The notes beneath the pieces are model-generated. The model searched no databases. It worked only from the letters and a program-made list of their open reading frames with translations, and was not told where the DNA came from. The position numbers were made by a program, and so were the translations under genes. From Tetradesmus obliquus (lineage: Eukaryota > Chlorophyta > Chlorophyceae > Sphaeropleales > Scenedesmaceae), in NCBI GenBank assembly GCA_030272155.1, contig CP126198.1, positions 4,774,001 to 4,838,000 of the forward strand: a stretch of DNA of 64,000 nt, in the 5' to 3' direction. This document shows, piece by piece, positions 10,605 to 20,300 of this stretch (the first letter of the stretch is position 1; every line of letters starts with the position of its first letter).

Positions 10605-12187
10605 TTGAGCGAGAATGAGTGATTACACTGTACACTAGAGTGATCTTGCCAGTTGGCTTGTGACTGATTATGTAGTGTGTGAGTCAGCAGGAGATGTTGT
10701 TGCTGATGTGGAGCCGTATTAGGTGCACAGCAATTGCTTGTCATTTGTCCCCATGGATTGGCACCGTCTGTGTGCGGTGATCAGCTTGTTGAAGGACAGC
10801 AACTTTGAGATGGCGGCAACAGCTGCTGGGTAGGGATGCTTGATGCATGCTATGGTTTGGATGCGCCTGTGTGGCTGTACCTCTCCAACCGGCCTGCAGC
10901 TGCAACATTTGTATGGCTGCCAGCTGCTAGCACCCCCGGCCATCTGCACTGCACCACTGCGCACTTTTGAGAAGCTGGGAATCCACACGTGAACAATGCC
11001 ACATTGCCAGCAAGTAGCATGGTGCTGGCAATCGTATACATCTGTGCAAGTACTGTGAGAGGGGCCCAGCACACGCGGGCTGTGGCTTGATTTTGTATGT
11101 TTATCATCGCGCGCCGGCAGCCCCTTAATGGTGGTCACCTTGCATCCAGGGGTGCATCTGCCCAGTTTCCGTGTGTCTTGATGGCACTGTATGTGGTGTT
11201 TTATATGGTTTCATGGCATCAGATGATTACATTGGAACTCCACTACTAGTGCTCTCCGAAAGCTGCAGCTGCGCAGCTACATGCCGTCTCTTCACAACAA
11301 TACATACCGCATAGTGGGCATGGATGGAAGGTCGTCCAACGACAGCTGGCAGTCAGCTTCACGTTTTATGGCTAGCTGGGCTAGGTCTGCTTGCATGCAA
11401 GCCATAAACCACCACCCAGCAAAGCACTCCAGCACTCCAGCAGTTGCAATTGCAACCTATAATGTACACAGTGTGTCAGAGATGCAATCAGCATGCATTC
11501 ATATCCAGCATGGCACAACAATGCGTCACACTGCCAATCGCACCACAGCAATTGCTGTTGCAACAGCCCGGGACAATAACGTTCCATACCGTATGGTGGG
11601 CCATCAAATGAGCCACAGCAACAGCCTGGCAGAAGGCAATGATCCAGGGAGTCTCAAAGGCCAACTCGGACAGGTCTTTATTGCAATGGCCAGAGCTCAA
11701 GAGCATCATCATCATCAAGAGCCCAAGAGCAACCACAAACAGTCATCGCCCAATTGAGTTTGCAAACAATTTCAGCAGCTTCCAGCCACATTGTGGCTGA
11801 CTGCAGTCTCCCGCCTTGTGCAGATGCGCCAGTCACACCCCTTGTCAAAGTTTTCTGTGCACATGCCTATCACCCACACCCCGCACCATCGCTCATTGCA
11901 CCAGATAAATGGGGTTGCCAGCCGGGTTGCATGCCTAACAGTCACCCGATCTCAGCACTCTCTGCAGCACTTCGCAAACACCAAGCTAAAAACATGCGTC
12001 ACATGACTAGCAATGCCAGCCTCCCACACCCGCCCAGTCAGATACAGGTAAAGCCCTCATGCACAACATTGCATTCGACCGTCACGGGCTGTCTGTCCCA
12101 GCAGCCACACTACTCAGCTCACCACACCGACAAGGTCATCAGCACCACACTGACACCCGACAAGGTCACCCAAAAGGTCATCAGCTA
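10605..12187. other. Intergenic: 3' ends of two convergent genes
   Basis: Lies between the PARP-like gene (+) and the GT49 gene (-). Plus-strand frames at 11281-11757 and 11754-12266 are long, but their composition (His/Ser/Thr/Ala-rich, no motif, no partner exons) and their position antisense to the expected GT49 3' UTR argue against genes. A TTACA at 11227-11231 (TGTAA on the minus strand) could be a GT49 poly(A) signal; this is weak. Confidence 0.45.
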
Positions 12188-12464
12188 CTACTGCTCCCGG
12201 CGGCTGATCCGCAGAAGCTCCTGCTGTATGCACGCAGCAGTGCTGGCGTGCAGCTTTGGCGCGTAGCGCTTCTCTTTCATGGCCTCCATAGCTCGATCGA
12301 ACTTCTGCGTGTTGATCGGCATGCGTTCGCGCCGCTCCTTGCGCCACGCGACCTTGGCGTTCGACGTCGCGTGCGCGCGGTGTACGATGAAGGCCGTGCC
12401 GTGTACGAACAGCTTGAAGCCTTGCTCGCGCAGCCACCAGATGTTGGAGATCTTGTTCTTGCCT

Positions 12465-12505
<41 letters not shown>

Positions 12506-15500
12506 TGGTCTGTCAGCTGTGACCGCTTCATCATGACTTTGGCCAGGAACGCGGTCGGCCAGCACCTGATCGGTGTAACCTGATGCCAGATATGCGTAGC
12601 GTGCGCTCAACGCTACGAGGCTGCAGCAGCACATGCACAGATATCTACCCACCGTAGCCTCGGTACACCTCGTCGTATGGCGCATTGCGCAGCGCCTGAT
12701 GCCTGTCAAGCACTCCCCACGGCTCAAATCGCTCTGACTCGGGCTTAATCTCATATGAAGGGCAGCGCTGCTCTTTGCAGGTCAGCCAGCGGTTGAAGTC
12801 TGTTGCTTTGTGGCCGAAAGGGCTGGCTCCCTTGTCAAAGGGCTGTAGCAAGCCAGCGTTCATCAGGCCCTGCAGGATGACAAAGCAGCAAGGTGACACA
12901 GCAGTGACAAAGGCAGGACTGTCATGTGGCTGGCTTGCAGGATGGCAAAGCAGCAAGGTGACACAGGAGTGACAAAGGAAGGAACTGTCATGTGGCTGGC
13001 TTGAGACCACTGGGGAGGCTAAAGGTGCTGCTGGTCAGGTGCCTGCGCACCACATGTACAGGTCACGTGCCGCTGGTTGACCACAACATTGTTGGATGTG
13101 ACACAGCAGTGCGCACGATGCCTGGAAGTTCAGAGATGCGAGAGACACTGACTTTGCTACAACAACAGAAGTCAGCCTGTTAAAGCCGCGAGACCTTGCT
13201 AAAGCATATATGCTTGCTTTAATCATGCTGTCAGCAGTACAGCAGACATCACTTCATACTTGCTTGTCTAGCCATGTGTGCCACAGCAGCGCAGCGCAGC
13301 TCGCATACCTGCAGCGTGGCCTTCTCGTTTGCTGCTGCAAACGCAGCAACCTTCTGCTGCTGCCGCAGCACTACTGACATGGCTGCACCCGACATATTCT
13401 CCACAAACCGCTCCTTGATTGGCATCGGCTCAAACGCAGGCAGCACCACAAAACGCTGCTGCCCCTTGATGATGTCTTGCAGCTCCTTCACCTGCTGCGG
13501 ATCTGTCAGCGCTGCAAATGCACAGCAACACATGATGTAATGTAACGTAATGAAAGACCGGACGCATGTGATGATGAAAGCCCTATGAGCCTCTCGTTGA
13601 CTCCTGGCTTGGGGTTCCCACTCTTTTTTGAGTGGAGCATGTAATGTCATGTAATGTAATGGAAGACCGGCCGCAGTGTGGTGCACGTCACAGAGTTGCA
13701 CAGTGACTTGCCAGGTGGGTGATGTTCATGCTGCAATTGCAGCACAGGGATGGTTTGGTGCTGCCGTCGAGCAATGCTGATGCATCGTGGTAGCTGCTGG
13801 GCCATGCATCGGCTGTTGCACTGCACAGCATTTGTACTGCACTGAAAGTATCAAAAATGACAACATGTGTGCGTCATGTTTGCAGCACCTGTGTGCATAC
13901 CAACGCGCATCAGCAACTGCACCTCCACCACCAGCACTGGTCACGTATAAGCCTGTCAATTGTGCTGCACCCGCAGGTAGAGGGTGTGGCGCCTCTTAGT
14001 CTGAACTTACCCAGCAGCTGCAGAGCTGCCTGGGTAGTCACTCACTCACTCACACAGTTTGTCAATCTACTGCTCACCTTGAGCCATGGTATTTGAGGCC
14101 ATAAGGTCTACATCCAGCAAAGAGACCAGCGGCGTCTGCGCCAGCAGCAGCGCGTGGTTGCGCATGCTGTTCACCGGCAGCTGCTTCACCATGTCTGGCT
14201 GCACGTACTCATAAGACAGCAGCAGCGTCAGCACGCAGCTGCTGTTCACTGCCTCGGCCCTGCAGGCAGCGGGACACGCAGGCTGTTGACAGTGAGCTCA
14301 CTCTCCCGAAACTGAATATGCCTGTAAGCACTTGGCAAATTTGTGATTGCAAGGGCCAGTAGGTGGGAGTGTACGTCATACATGTGCAAGTCATGATGCG
14401 GGGTGTGCTCCTGCTGGTTTGGACAGCTTGGGTCTCTGAGACGTGTCATGCCTACAAGGCAGCACCTTCAACAGCTTGGATTTGTTGCTGCTGTTGCGTT
14501 GCTGCTGTTGCGTTGCTGCTGCTGCTGCAGCAGGCTGCTGCCAGCAGTATTAAGAGTTGCAAAAAACACATTACATTATGCAACAGCATCAATGTAACAT
14601 AAGCAGCTTCATCCGCCTGGCCCGTGCTAAGATGCAGCCGCTCGTCTGGTGGCACCAGCCAGCACATGCATACCTCAAGTTAGATGAGCGCACGCAAGCG
14701 ATACGGCCCGCTTGCGCCCTGGGGCGCAAGTGGACGGGTAGAGGGTGTGGAGCCCACGGGCGCCGCCCCTGGCCACACACACCTTCTTAGCCTTAACTTA
14801 CCCAGGAGCTGCAGAGCTGCCTGGGTAGTCACTCACTCACTCACTCACATGCATACCCCCTGCGCCGCGGCACGCTGTCATTGACTTTGCCAGCCAGCTA
14901 AACACCCCGACCAAATCCCCACCTGTTAAATACTGCCTGCACAGCAGCCTGCGCAGCCCGCACTTCCTCTAACTGCTTCTCTGTAAACTCCCCAGGCCGC
15001 TCCACTGAAGCAGCCTTCTCAAGCACTGGCACATACACCACACTGGATGCACATGCATCATTCGATGCATATATGCAGCCTGCACCACCGTCATGCCTCC
15101 TCATGCTCCTTTTGAAACACAGAACCACCCAACAACAAACTCCTACCTGTTGAATACAGCCTGCACAGCAGCCTGCGCAGCCCGCACTTCCTCCAACTGG
15201 TCTTCTGTGAACTCCCCAGGCCGTTCCACTGACTGTGCCTTCTCAAGCACTGGCACATACACCACAGCAGCCAGGGGGCCTGGCCAGCTTGTGCATTGCG
15301 CATCCAGCATGTCTAGGCGGTCTTTGGTTGGGGTTGTGAAGATGGTGAGGGCTTTCTGAGGGGGCTGCTTGGTGGACTGCCACAGCTTGAGCGGCAGCAG
15401 CCTGCAGGACGGTAATGCAGCAAACAGTGAACAGACACGCGGCAATTGAGGAGTGAAACAGGTATCGGACAGTCAGCATGACGTAATGCATGCAGGGGGA

Positions 15501-16160
15501 TAAAACGGCGAAAGCATGTTGTGCAGCAGCTGCTGCATGCTGGCAGTACAACTGCAGAGCGTTCTGCACACAATTGGCATGCTCAGAGCGCTGTCTGCAC
15601 GAGGCTGATTAGTTCTGCAAGTGGTGCAGTCTGGACTGTGTGTTGGATGTTGCTGCTGCTGCTGCTGCAGCTGCTGCATACGTGCATTATCCCCACCTGG
15701 CCACCTGTTCCTTGTCCTCATAGGCTGTGTAATTGGCAGGGATGATGGGGCCGTCAACCTTCCCCAGGCAGCTGAACACCTTCGAAATCGGATGCTCAGG
15801 TGGCAGCACGGCTGAAGGTGCCTCTGGCACTGATGCCACTTCATAGTCAGCGCCTGGCTGCTTCAGCAATCTGCCTGGCGCAGAGACGCTGCTTGCCTTC
15901 TTACCGTGCTGCGCTGCAGCTGCCTCACCGTGATTGCTGTCTGCTGTGCCTGCTGCTGCAGGCTCTGCTGATGCGTGCGCAAACGCAAGCAGAAGCACTA
16001 CTGCTAGCGGGAACAGTTGTAGTGGTCGTCGTCTGCCGCGTGGGACTGCCACATGCCCAGCCTGGCGGGTACCAGGGGCAGCACTGCAGCCTGACACTGA
16101 GCTTTGGCGCCCTTGCTGTTTGCTGCGCTGCTGCATAATACTTGTTGCATAGCCATTCAT
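12188..16160 (-). CDS. LARGE/B4GAT1-type glycosyltransferase, family GT49, six exons, 531 aa
   Basis: Exons 16160-15697, 15401-15147, 14259-14078, 13511-13309, 12869-12653 and 12462-12188; phases 2, 2, 1, 0, 1 all match. A short cytosolic basic N-terminus and one membrane helix (about residues 46-64, LFPLAVVLLLAFAHA) make a type II Golgi protein. Family marks in order: RLDMLDAQCTSWPGPLAAVV, the QLPVNSMRNHALL block, the metal-binding DVD at about 289-291, RFVVLPAFE, then YRGYGGKNKISNIWWL and FIVHRAHA near the end. These match the glycosyl-transferase for dystroglycan family (GT49), whose members add glucuronate or xylose/glucuronate to glycans in the Golgi. The substrate in an alga is unknown; wall or secreted glycoproteins are an inference. 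Intron 5 ends in a CAG/CTG run directly at the acceptor. Intron 2 holds an extra copy of the exon 2 end and two short dispersed repeats. Confidence 0.9.
12466..12504. repeat. (CAG)13 microsatellite abutting a 3' splice site
   Basis: Thirteen CAG units on the plus strand, read as CTG on the coding strand, end within a few bases of the acceptor of GT49 exon 6 (exon begins at 12462). Confidence 0.85.
12870..13003. repeat. Tandem duplication, two units of about 67 bp, in GT49 intron 4
   Basis: Bases about 12870-12935 and 12936-13003 are near-identical units (shared words AAAGCAGCAAGGTGACAC and ACTGTCATGTGGCTGGCTTG). The array begins at the acceptor of exon 5, so it is another repeat next to a splice site, although no coding sequence is copied. 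Confidence 0.8.
13536..13675 (+). repeat. Dispersed repeat family B, copy 1
   Basis: A core at about 13590-13675 (CCTCTCGTTGACTCCTGGC, GGGTTCCCACTC, GAGTGGAGCATGTAATG) ends in an ATGTAATG-type tail. The reverse complement of the same core is found at 35795-35885, and a tail-only fragment lies at 21600-21648. The flanks AAAGACCGGACGCA and GAAGACCGGCCGCA on the two sides look like an imperfect target duplication. The CACTC/GAGTG pair can form a small hairpin. The family is unclassified, SINE-like in size. Confidence 0.6.
13976..14055 (+). repeat. Dispersed repeat family A, truncated copy
   Basis: Carries the 3' half of the element described at 14675-14845: GGTAGAGGGTGTGG, the hairpin ACCCAGCAGCTGCAGAGCTG, then CCTGGGTAG and a (TCAC)n tail. 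It has diverged from the full copies and lacks the 5' part. It lies in the intron just after GT49 exon 3. Confidence 0.7.
14675..14845 (+). mobile_element. Short SINE-like retroposon, family A, with 12-bp target-site duplication
   Basis: A 171-bp insert is flanked on both sides by CACATGCATACC (14663-14674 and 14846-14857), a clear target-site duplication. It starts with TCAAGTTAGATGAGCGCACG, contains GGTAGAGGGTGTGGAGCCC and a strong hairpin (ACCCAGGAGCTGCAGAGC pairing with GCTGCCTGGGT), and ends in four TCAC repeats. There is no coding capacity. A full copy in the opposite orientation lies at 30279-30447. The short length, simple-repeat tail and 12-bp duplication fit a SINE-like retroposon; no clear tRNA A/B boxes are seen, so the source RNA is unknown. 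Confidence 0.75.
14930..15043 (-). repeat. Extra copy of the GT49 exon 2 end and donor (parent 15147-15260)
   Basis: Encodes VVYVPVLEKAASVERPGEFT and continues QLEEVRAAQAAVQAVFNR, nearly identical to the real exon end, followed by AG and a GTGGGG donor. It lies about 217 bases downstream in the intron. Use of this donor instead of the real one would add coding sequence. Confidence 0.85.
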
Positions 16161-17317
16161 TGAGTTTCTGCAGCTACGTTTTTACACCTCGCAGTGCTCT
16201 CGTCCCTCTTTGGGCTCTACACTTGCGGGCGACGTGACCGGCGCTCCAACACGCGACACTAGCAGCAGGCGAGCAACCAGACGCCTTGGTAATTATCGGG
16301 TGGGTTGACTAAACAACGAGCAAGCAACATATGGCAGCGCGTAACGCCGCGCAAGATGCAGGGGGTGATAGTAGTAAGGCAGAGCGACGAGATCACAGCT
16401 GTAAAGCGTGAAATGCACTGGTGTATTTCTGTCAATGTGGTAGCAGCGAACAGTTGGTGCAGAACAGCCATGCTTGCTAGCGAGAGTGTTAGGGCATTGC
16501 TGTCTGACATCTAACATGGACACAGTGTGGTCTTGTTGGATTCATCAGCTGATGCACAGGTCACAAATATTCATGAATGCACAATTGCGTGATTCATGAG
16601 GTGGCGGAGATACTTGTTTTCTTTCGTCAGCCTGCCTTCCTTAGCAGTCAGCGCCCTTGTGGGCTGATCGTGCTTTTTTTATTTTTAACAGATTGGGTTG
16701 CAGGACACAGCTTGATCGTTTAAGCATCAAGAACGACTGAAAAGCAAAAGTCACACTACTTGTTACTGCCTCGTACGTATCGAAAGCCCAGGGCTACTAC
16801 TCAGCTCCCGCCCCTTCGCCACTGCGCGCCCGTCAGACACTTGGCACTGCGACCTTCATCAGAAAAATAGGGTTGCATCGTAACTTAAAGTCATTCATAT
16901 GCCATCATAGCACAATATAAAGGCTGCGACCGTCCAGCATATCAACTTATACACAACTCTGCTGTTGATACTGTTGAACCAGGCCACACCAGCAAGACTG
17001 CCAACATCTGTCCTACAGAGTCAAGCATCAAGACATGCCTGCCAAACTCTACGCTACTGTGGTCGTACATCATCACAATACTTTGTACATGGCACTGGCA
17101 GCGCAGCCTGCGACGCAGTGAGCTGCATCAGCACGCTAGTCCCTGACGCGCATGGCTCGCAATTGCTCACCAAGCAACACCACAAACTTACGGCTGCGGC
17201 TGCACAATACACAGCCACAACTACTTAGTGATGGTGAGGCAGGATAGCCCGTAACTGCTCACCAAGCAACATCACAAACTTGCAGCTGCACACTTTAGCA
17301 CACTTAACAGCCACATC
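16161..17317. other. Intergenic: GT49 5' side and armadillo-BTB 3' side
   Basis: The first part should hold the GT49 promoter. A TATAAA-like word at about 16916-16921 (plus strand) is followed 110 bases later by a 28-codon ATG frame at 17034; I do not accept it as a gene. The end carries the tandem repeat described at 17165-17335. Confidence 0.4.
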
Positions 17318-17335
17318 TTAGTGATGGTGAGGCAG
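17165..17335 (-). repeat. Tandem copy of the 3' end of the armadillo-BTB gene
   Basis: Two units of about 91 bases (about 17165-17250 and 17256-17335) share GCTCACCAAGCAAC and AGTGATGGTGAGGCAG. The latter is the complement of the last codons and stop of the armadillo-BTB gene, so its terminus has been copied into its own 3' UTR. Confidence 0.75.
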
Positions 17336-20300
17336 AATGCCATGGTTCTGCAGCACCTGCTGCATGAACATCGCTGCACCGCCACCAGCACCAGCACCAG
17401 CGCCAGCCCCAGCCCCGCCCCCGCCCGGCCCGGGGTTGTTCTGCTGCTGATTCTGCTGCTGCTGCTGGTTGTTCTGCGGCTGGGCCTGCTGCTGCTGCGC
17501 TGCCTTCGCCAGGTCCTCAAGCAAACTGGACCTCAGCGCAGGCACCATACGAATCATAAGCTCGGCAAACGCTGCTGCGCCGCCTATCTGCATGGATGCA
17601 GACGCCTGACTCACCAAGCTACTGCCTGTAGGTGTGCTGCCGCACACACTGCCGCTGCCTGCCACCGCGCCGCCGCCAGCTGCTGCTGAGTCCAGTGCGA
17701 TGATCTCCGTGCAATGCTCTAGCGCAAACAGCACGCAGCGCTTGGCCAGCTGTGGGGCGCTGTATGCCTCGCTTGCCTGCCACACATCCACCAGGTTCTC
17801 CACTGACAGCGACTGCGCCAGCGCTGCCTCGCACAGCCGCTTGAGCCCCTCCAGCAAGTATTGATCGCTCGCCTGCAGCCAGAATACAAAAGCATTGTAA
17901 GCGACCGGCCACAGCAGTGCGAGAGCACATCACTGCCTCGCACAGCCGCTTGGGGCCTTCCAGTAGGTACTGGTCACTCGCCTGCAGCAGCAATACAAGA
18001 GCATCATGAGGAACGCGGCACACCACCCCCAAAGTGCACAAACATCACAACAGCAGCAACATAAACCTGAACACTGCTTGGGTTTGGCAGCCGCACCTGC
18101 AGCAGCGGCAGCGGCAGCTCCTGCTCCACCCACGCTGCCCAACCAAGCATCATAACACCAGCACAGTAAACACAACAGCACAGCTGACAAACTCGGCAGC
18201 AGCATAGCAAACAAGAATACACACCTGCAGCAGCGGCAGCGCCAGCTCCTGCTCCACCTCCACGCTGCCCAACCAAGCATCATAACACCAGCCCAGTACA
18301 CACAGCGGCACAGCTGACAAACTCGGCAGCAGCATAGCAAACAAGAATACATACCTGCAGCAGCGGCAGCGCCAGCTCCTGCTCCACCTCCACGCTGCCC
18401 AACCAAGCATCATAACACCAGCCCAGTACACACAGCGGCACAGCTGACAAACACGGCAGCAACATAGCAAACAAGAATACACACCTGCAGCAGGGGCAGC
18501 GCCAGCTCCTGCTCCACCTCCACGCTGCCCACGTAGATGTAGCGCATCATGGCGGTGAAGGTCTCGTAGCTGATATTGGGGATGTCGATGCTGCTGGCCT
18601 CACTCTCGCGGAAGCCCTGCAAGGCAGATGCAGCAGCAGCAGCAATTTAAGTTTTGCGCAACCGCAAACAGCACCAAGCTCCTCACCATGCCACCTGCTG
18701 CAGCCACAAGCCCCATACCTACACACGCTGGAAGCAGGCTGCCCAATAGAAACACATGTTTGTGTTGTACTACAGATGCAGCTGGCGCCTCCAATGCCCC
18801 ATCTCTGCAGCACCCCCTTGACTGTACATAGCCCTGCCCAACTGTGCGAATCCCGCAACGGACACAACGCTTCACACACAGAGCACTTTGCTTGCACGCT
18901 TACATGTAGATGCAAGCTGTCTGTCAACAGCAGCAGCCCTCACCTGGTTGAACATGCCCCTAAAGGCCTCGCTGCTAAAACAAACACCCCTCTGCACAAT
19001 TGGGCGCGTGTCATGCGACTGTGAACTGTGCAAAAGGAAACAAACACAGCACTATGCTGCACACGTAGCAGCCCCTCACCTGGTTGAACATGGCCCTGAA
19101 GGCCTCGCTGCTGGCCAGCAGCGCGATGCGGTGCGCGTAGAAAGGCCGGCCCTCCACCAGGAAGCAGATGTCTGCCAGCGTCTTGCTGTTCACGTACTCC
19201 TCGCCCTGCGGCAGCATGCCAATCACAATAAAGTCATGCTTTAAGAACTCTATTTGTGAGGCAGCAAGCCAAGTGCCTTGCTGTTCACGTACTCCTCGCC
19301 CTGCGGCATTAACACGCCAGCAGCAGCAAAGGTGAGAGCATGCACAACAGCAGCTTCTTGTGTAGCTGGGTGTCACTTCTGCTGCGACAGCAAAGCCAAG
19401 CCGGGGCCGTCAGTATGCATGAACCAGCAGCAGGCCAGCTGCGAGCTGCAATATTCAACAGCCATTGACAGTTGATGACGTCACGCCGTCCACTCATCTG
19501 GAGCTGTGCAGACGTAGAAAAAATTGATGCATGGACAACAGGCGGAACACCGCTCACCAGGTACACGCTCTTGGTGGGCTGCTGCGGCTGCGCCTCCACC
19601 AGCCTGCTTGCATGTAACAGCTATGAAACCTAACGATAAAAGCAATTGCTCACCAGGTACACGCTCTTGGTGGGCTGCTGCGGCTGCGCCTCCACCAGCC
19701 TGCTTGCATGTAACAGCTATGATACCTAACGATAAAAGCCATTGCTCACCAGGTACACGCTCTTGGTGGGCTGCTGCGGCTGCGCCTCCACGGGGCTGGT
19801 GGCGTTGACCTTCTTGGCAAGCTCCAGCAGCGCCGCCGCGCCGTCCTGCAGCGTCTCTGCACACGCAGAAGGAACAGAGACAAAAAAAACAGAAGCAAGG
19901 AAGTCAGAGGCTGACCAGTGGCACTGCTGAACCTGGTTTGAAACAGTTCAACGACTGCCCAGCGTACACAACAGCAGGTGACACATGACAGGCCACGCAG
20001 CTGTTGTACCCACTGGCTGTCAAGCCGCTCTTCAAGCGCAGCTCCAGCAGCGCTTCCCGCAATGCACCACATCAAGCAGTCACTGCAAACACGCATAACT
20101 TCCATGCAGTTGCAGCCTGGTGTTGGCTACTCACTGGCTGTGGCGCCCCTGTCTGTCAGCAGCTCCAGCAGCACGTCCAGGCCGGCCTTGTCCACAAAGA
20201 TGTTCTTCAGCTCGCCGGTTGGGGCCAGCTGCGCTAGGCTCACCGCCACCTGTGAGGTGACACGAACAGAACCAAGGTGCGCGGGATTGCGAGATGTCAA

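Noticed and set aside
11281-12266. Two overlapping plus-strand frames of 158 and 170 aa
   Set aside because: No motif, no splice partners, and they lie antisense to the GT49 3' region.
16916-17121. TATAAA-like word followed by a 28-codon frame
   Set aside because: The frame is too short and unremarkable, and it runs into the 3' end of the convergent armadillo-BTB gene.
17930-17982. Extra exon starts and ends as true additional exons
   Set aside because: They repeat the neighbouring exon edge and, if included with the true one, would duplicate residues and mostly break the frame, so they are treated as copies.
18097-18616. Regularly spaced direct repeats that might suggest a CRISPR array
   Set aside because: The repeats are 130-bp units with no unique spacers, carry coding sequence, and the genome is eukaryotic. 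The same holds for 52535-52960.
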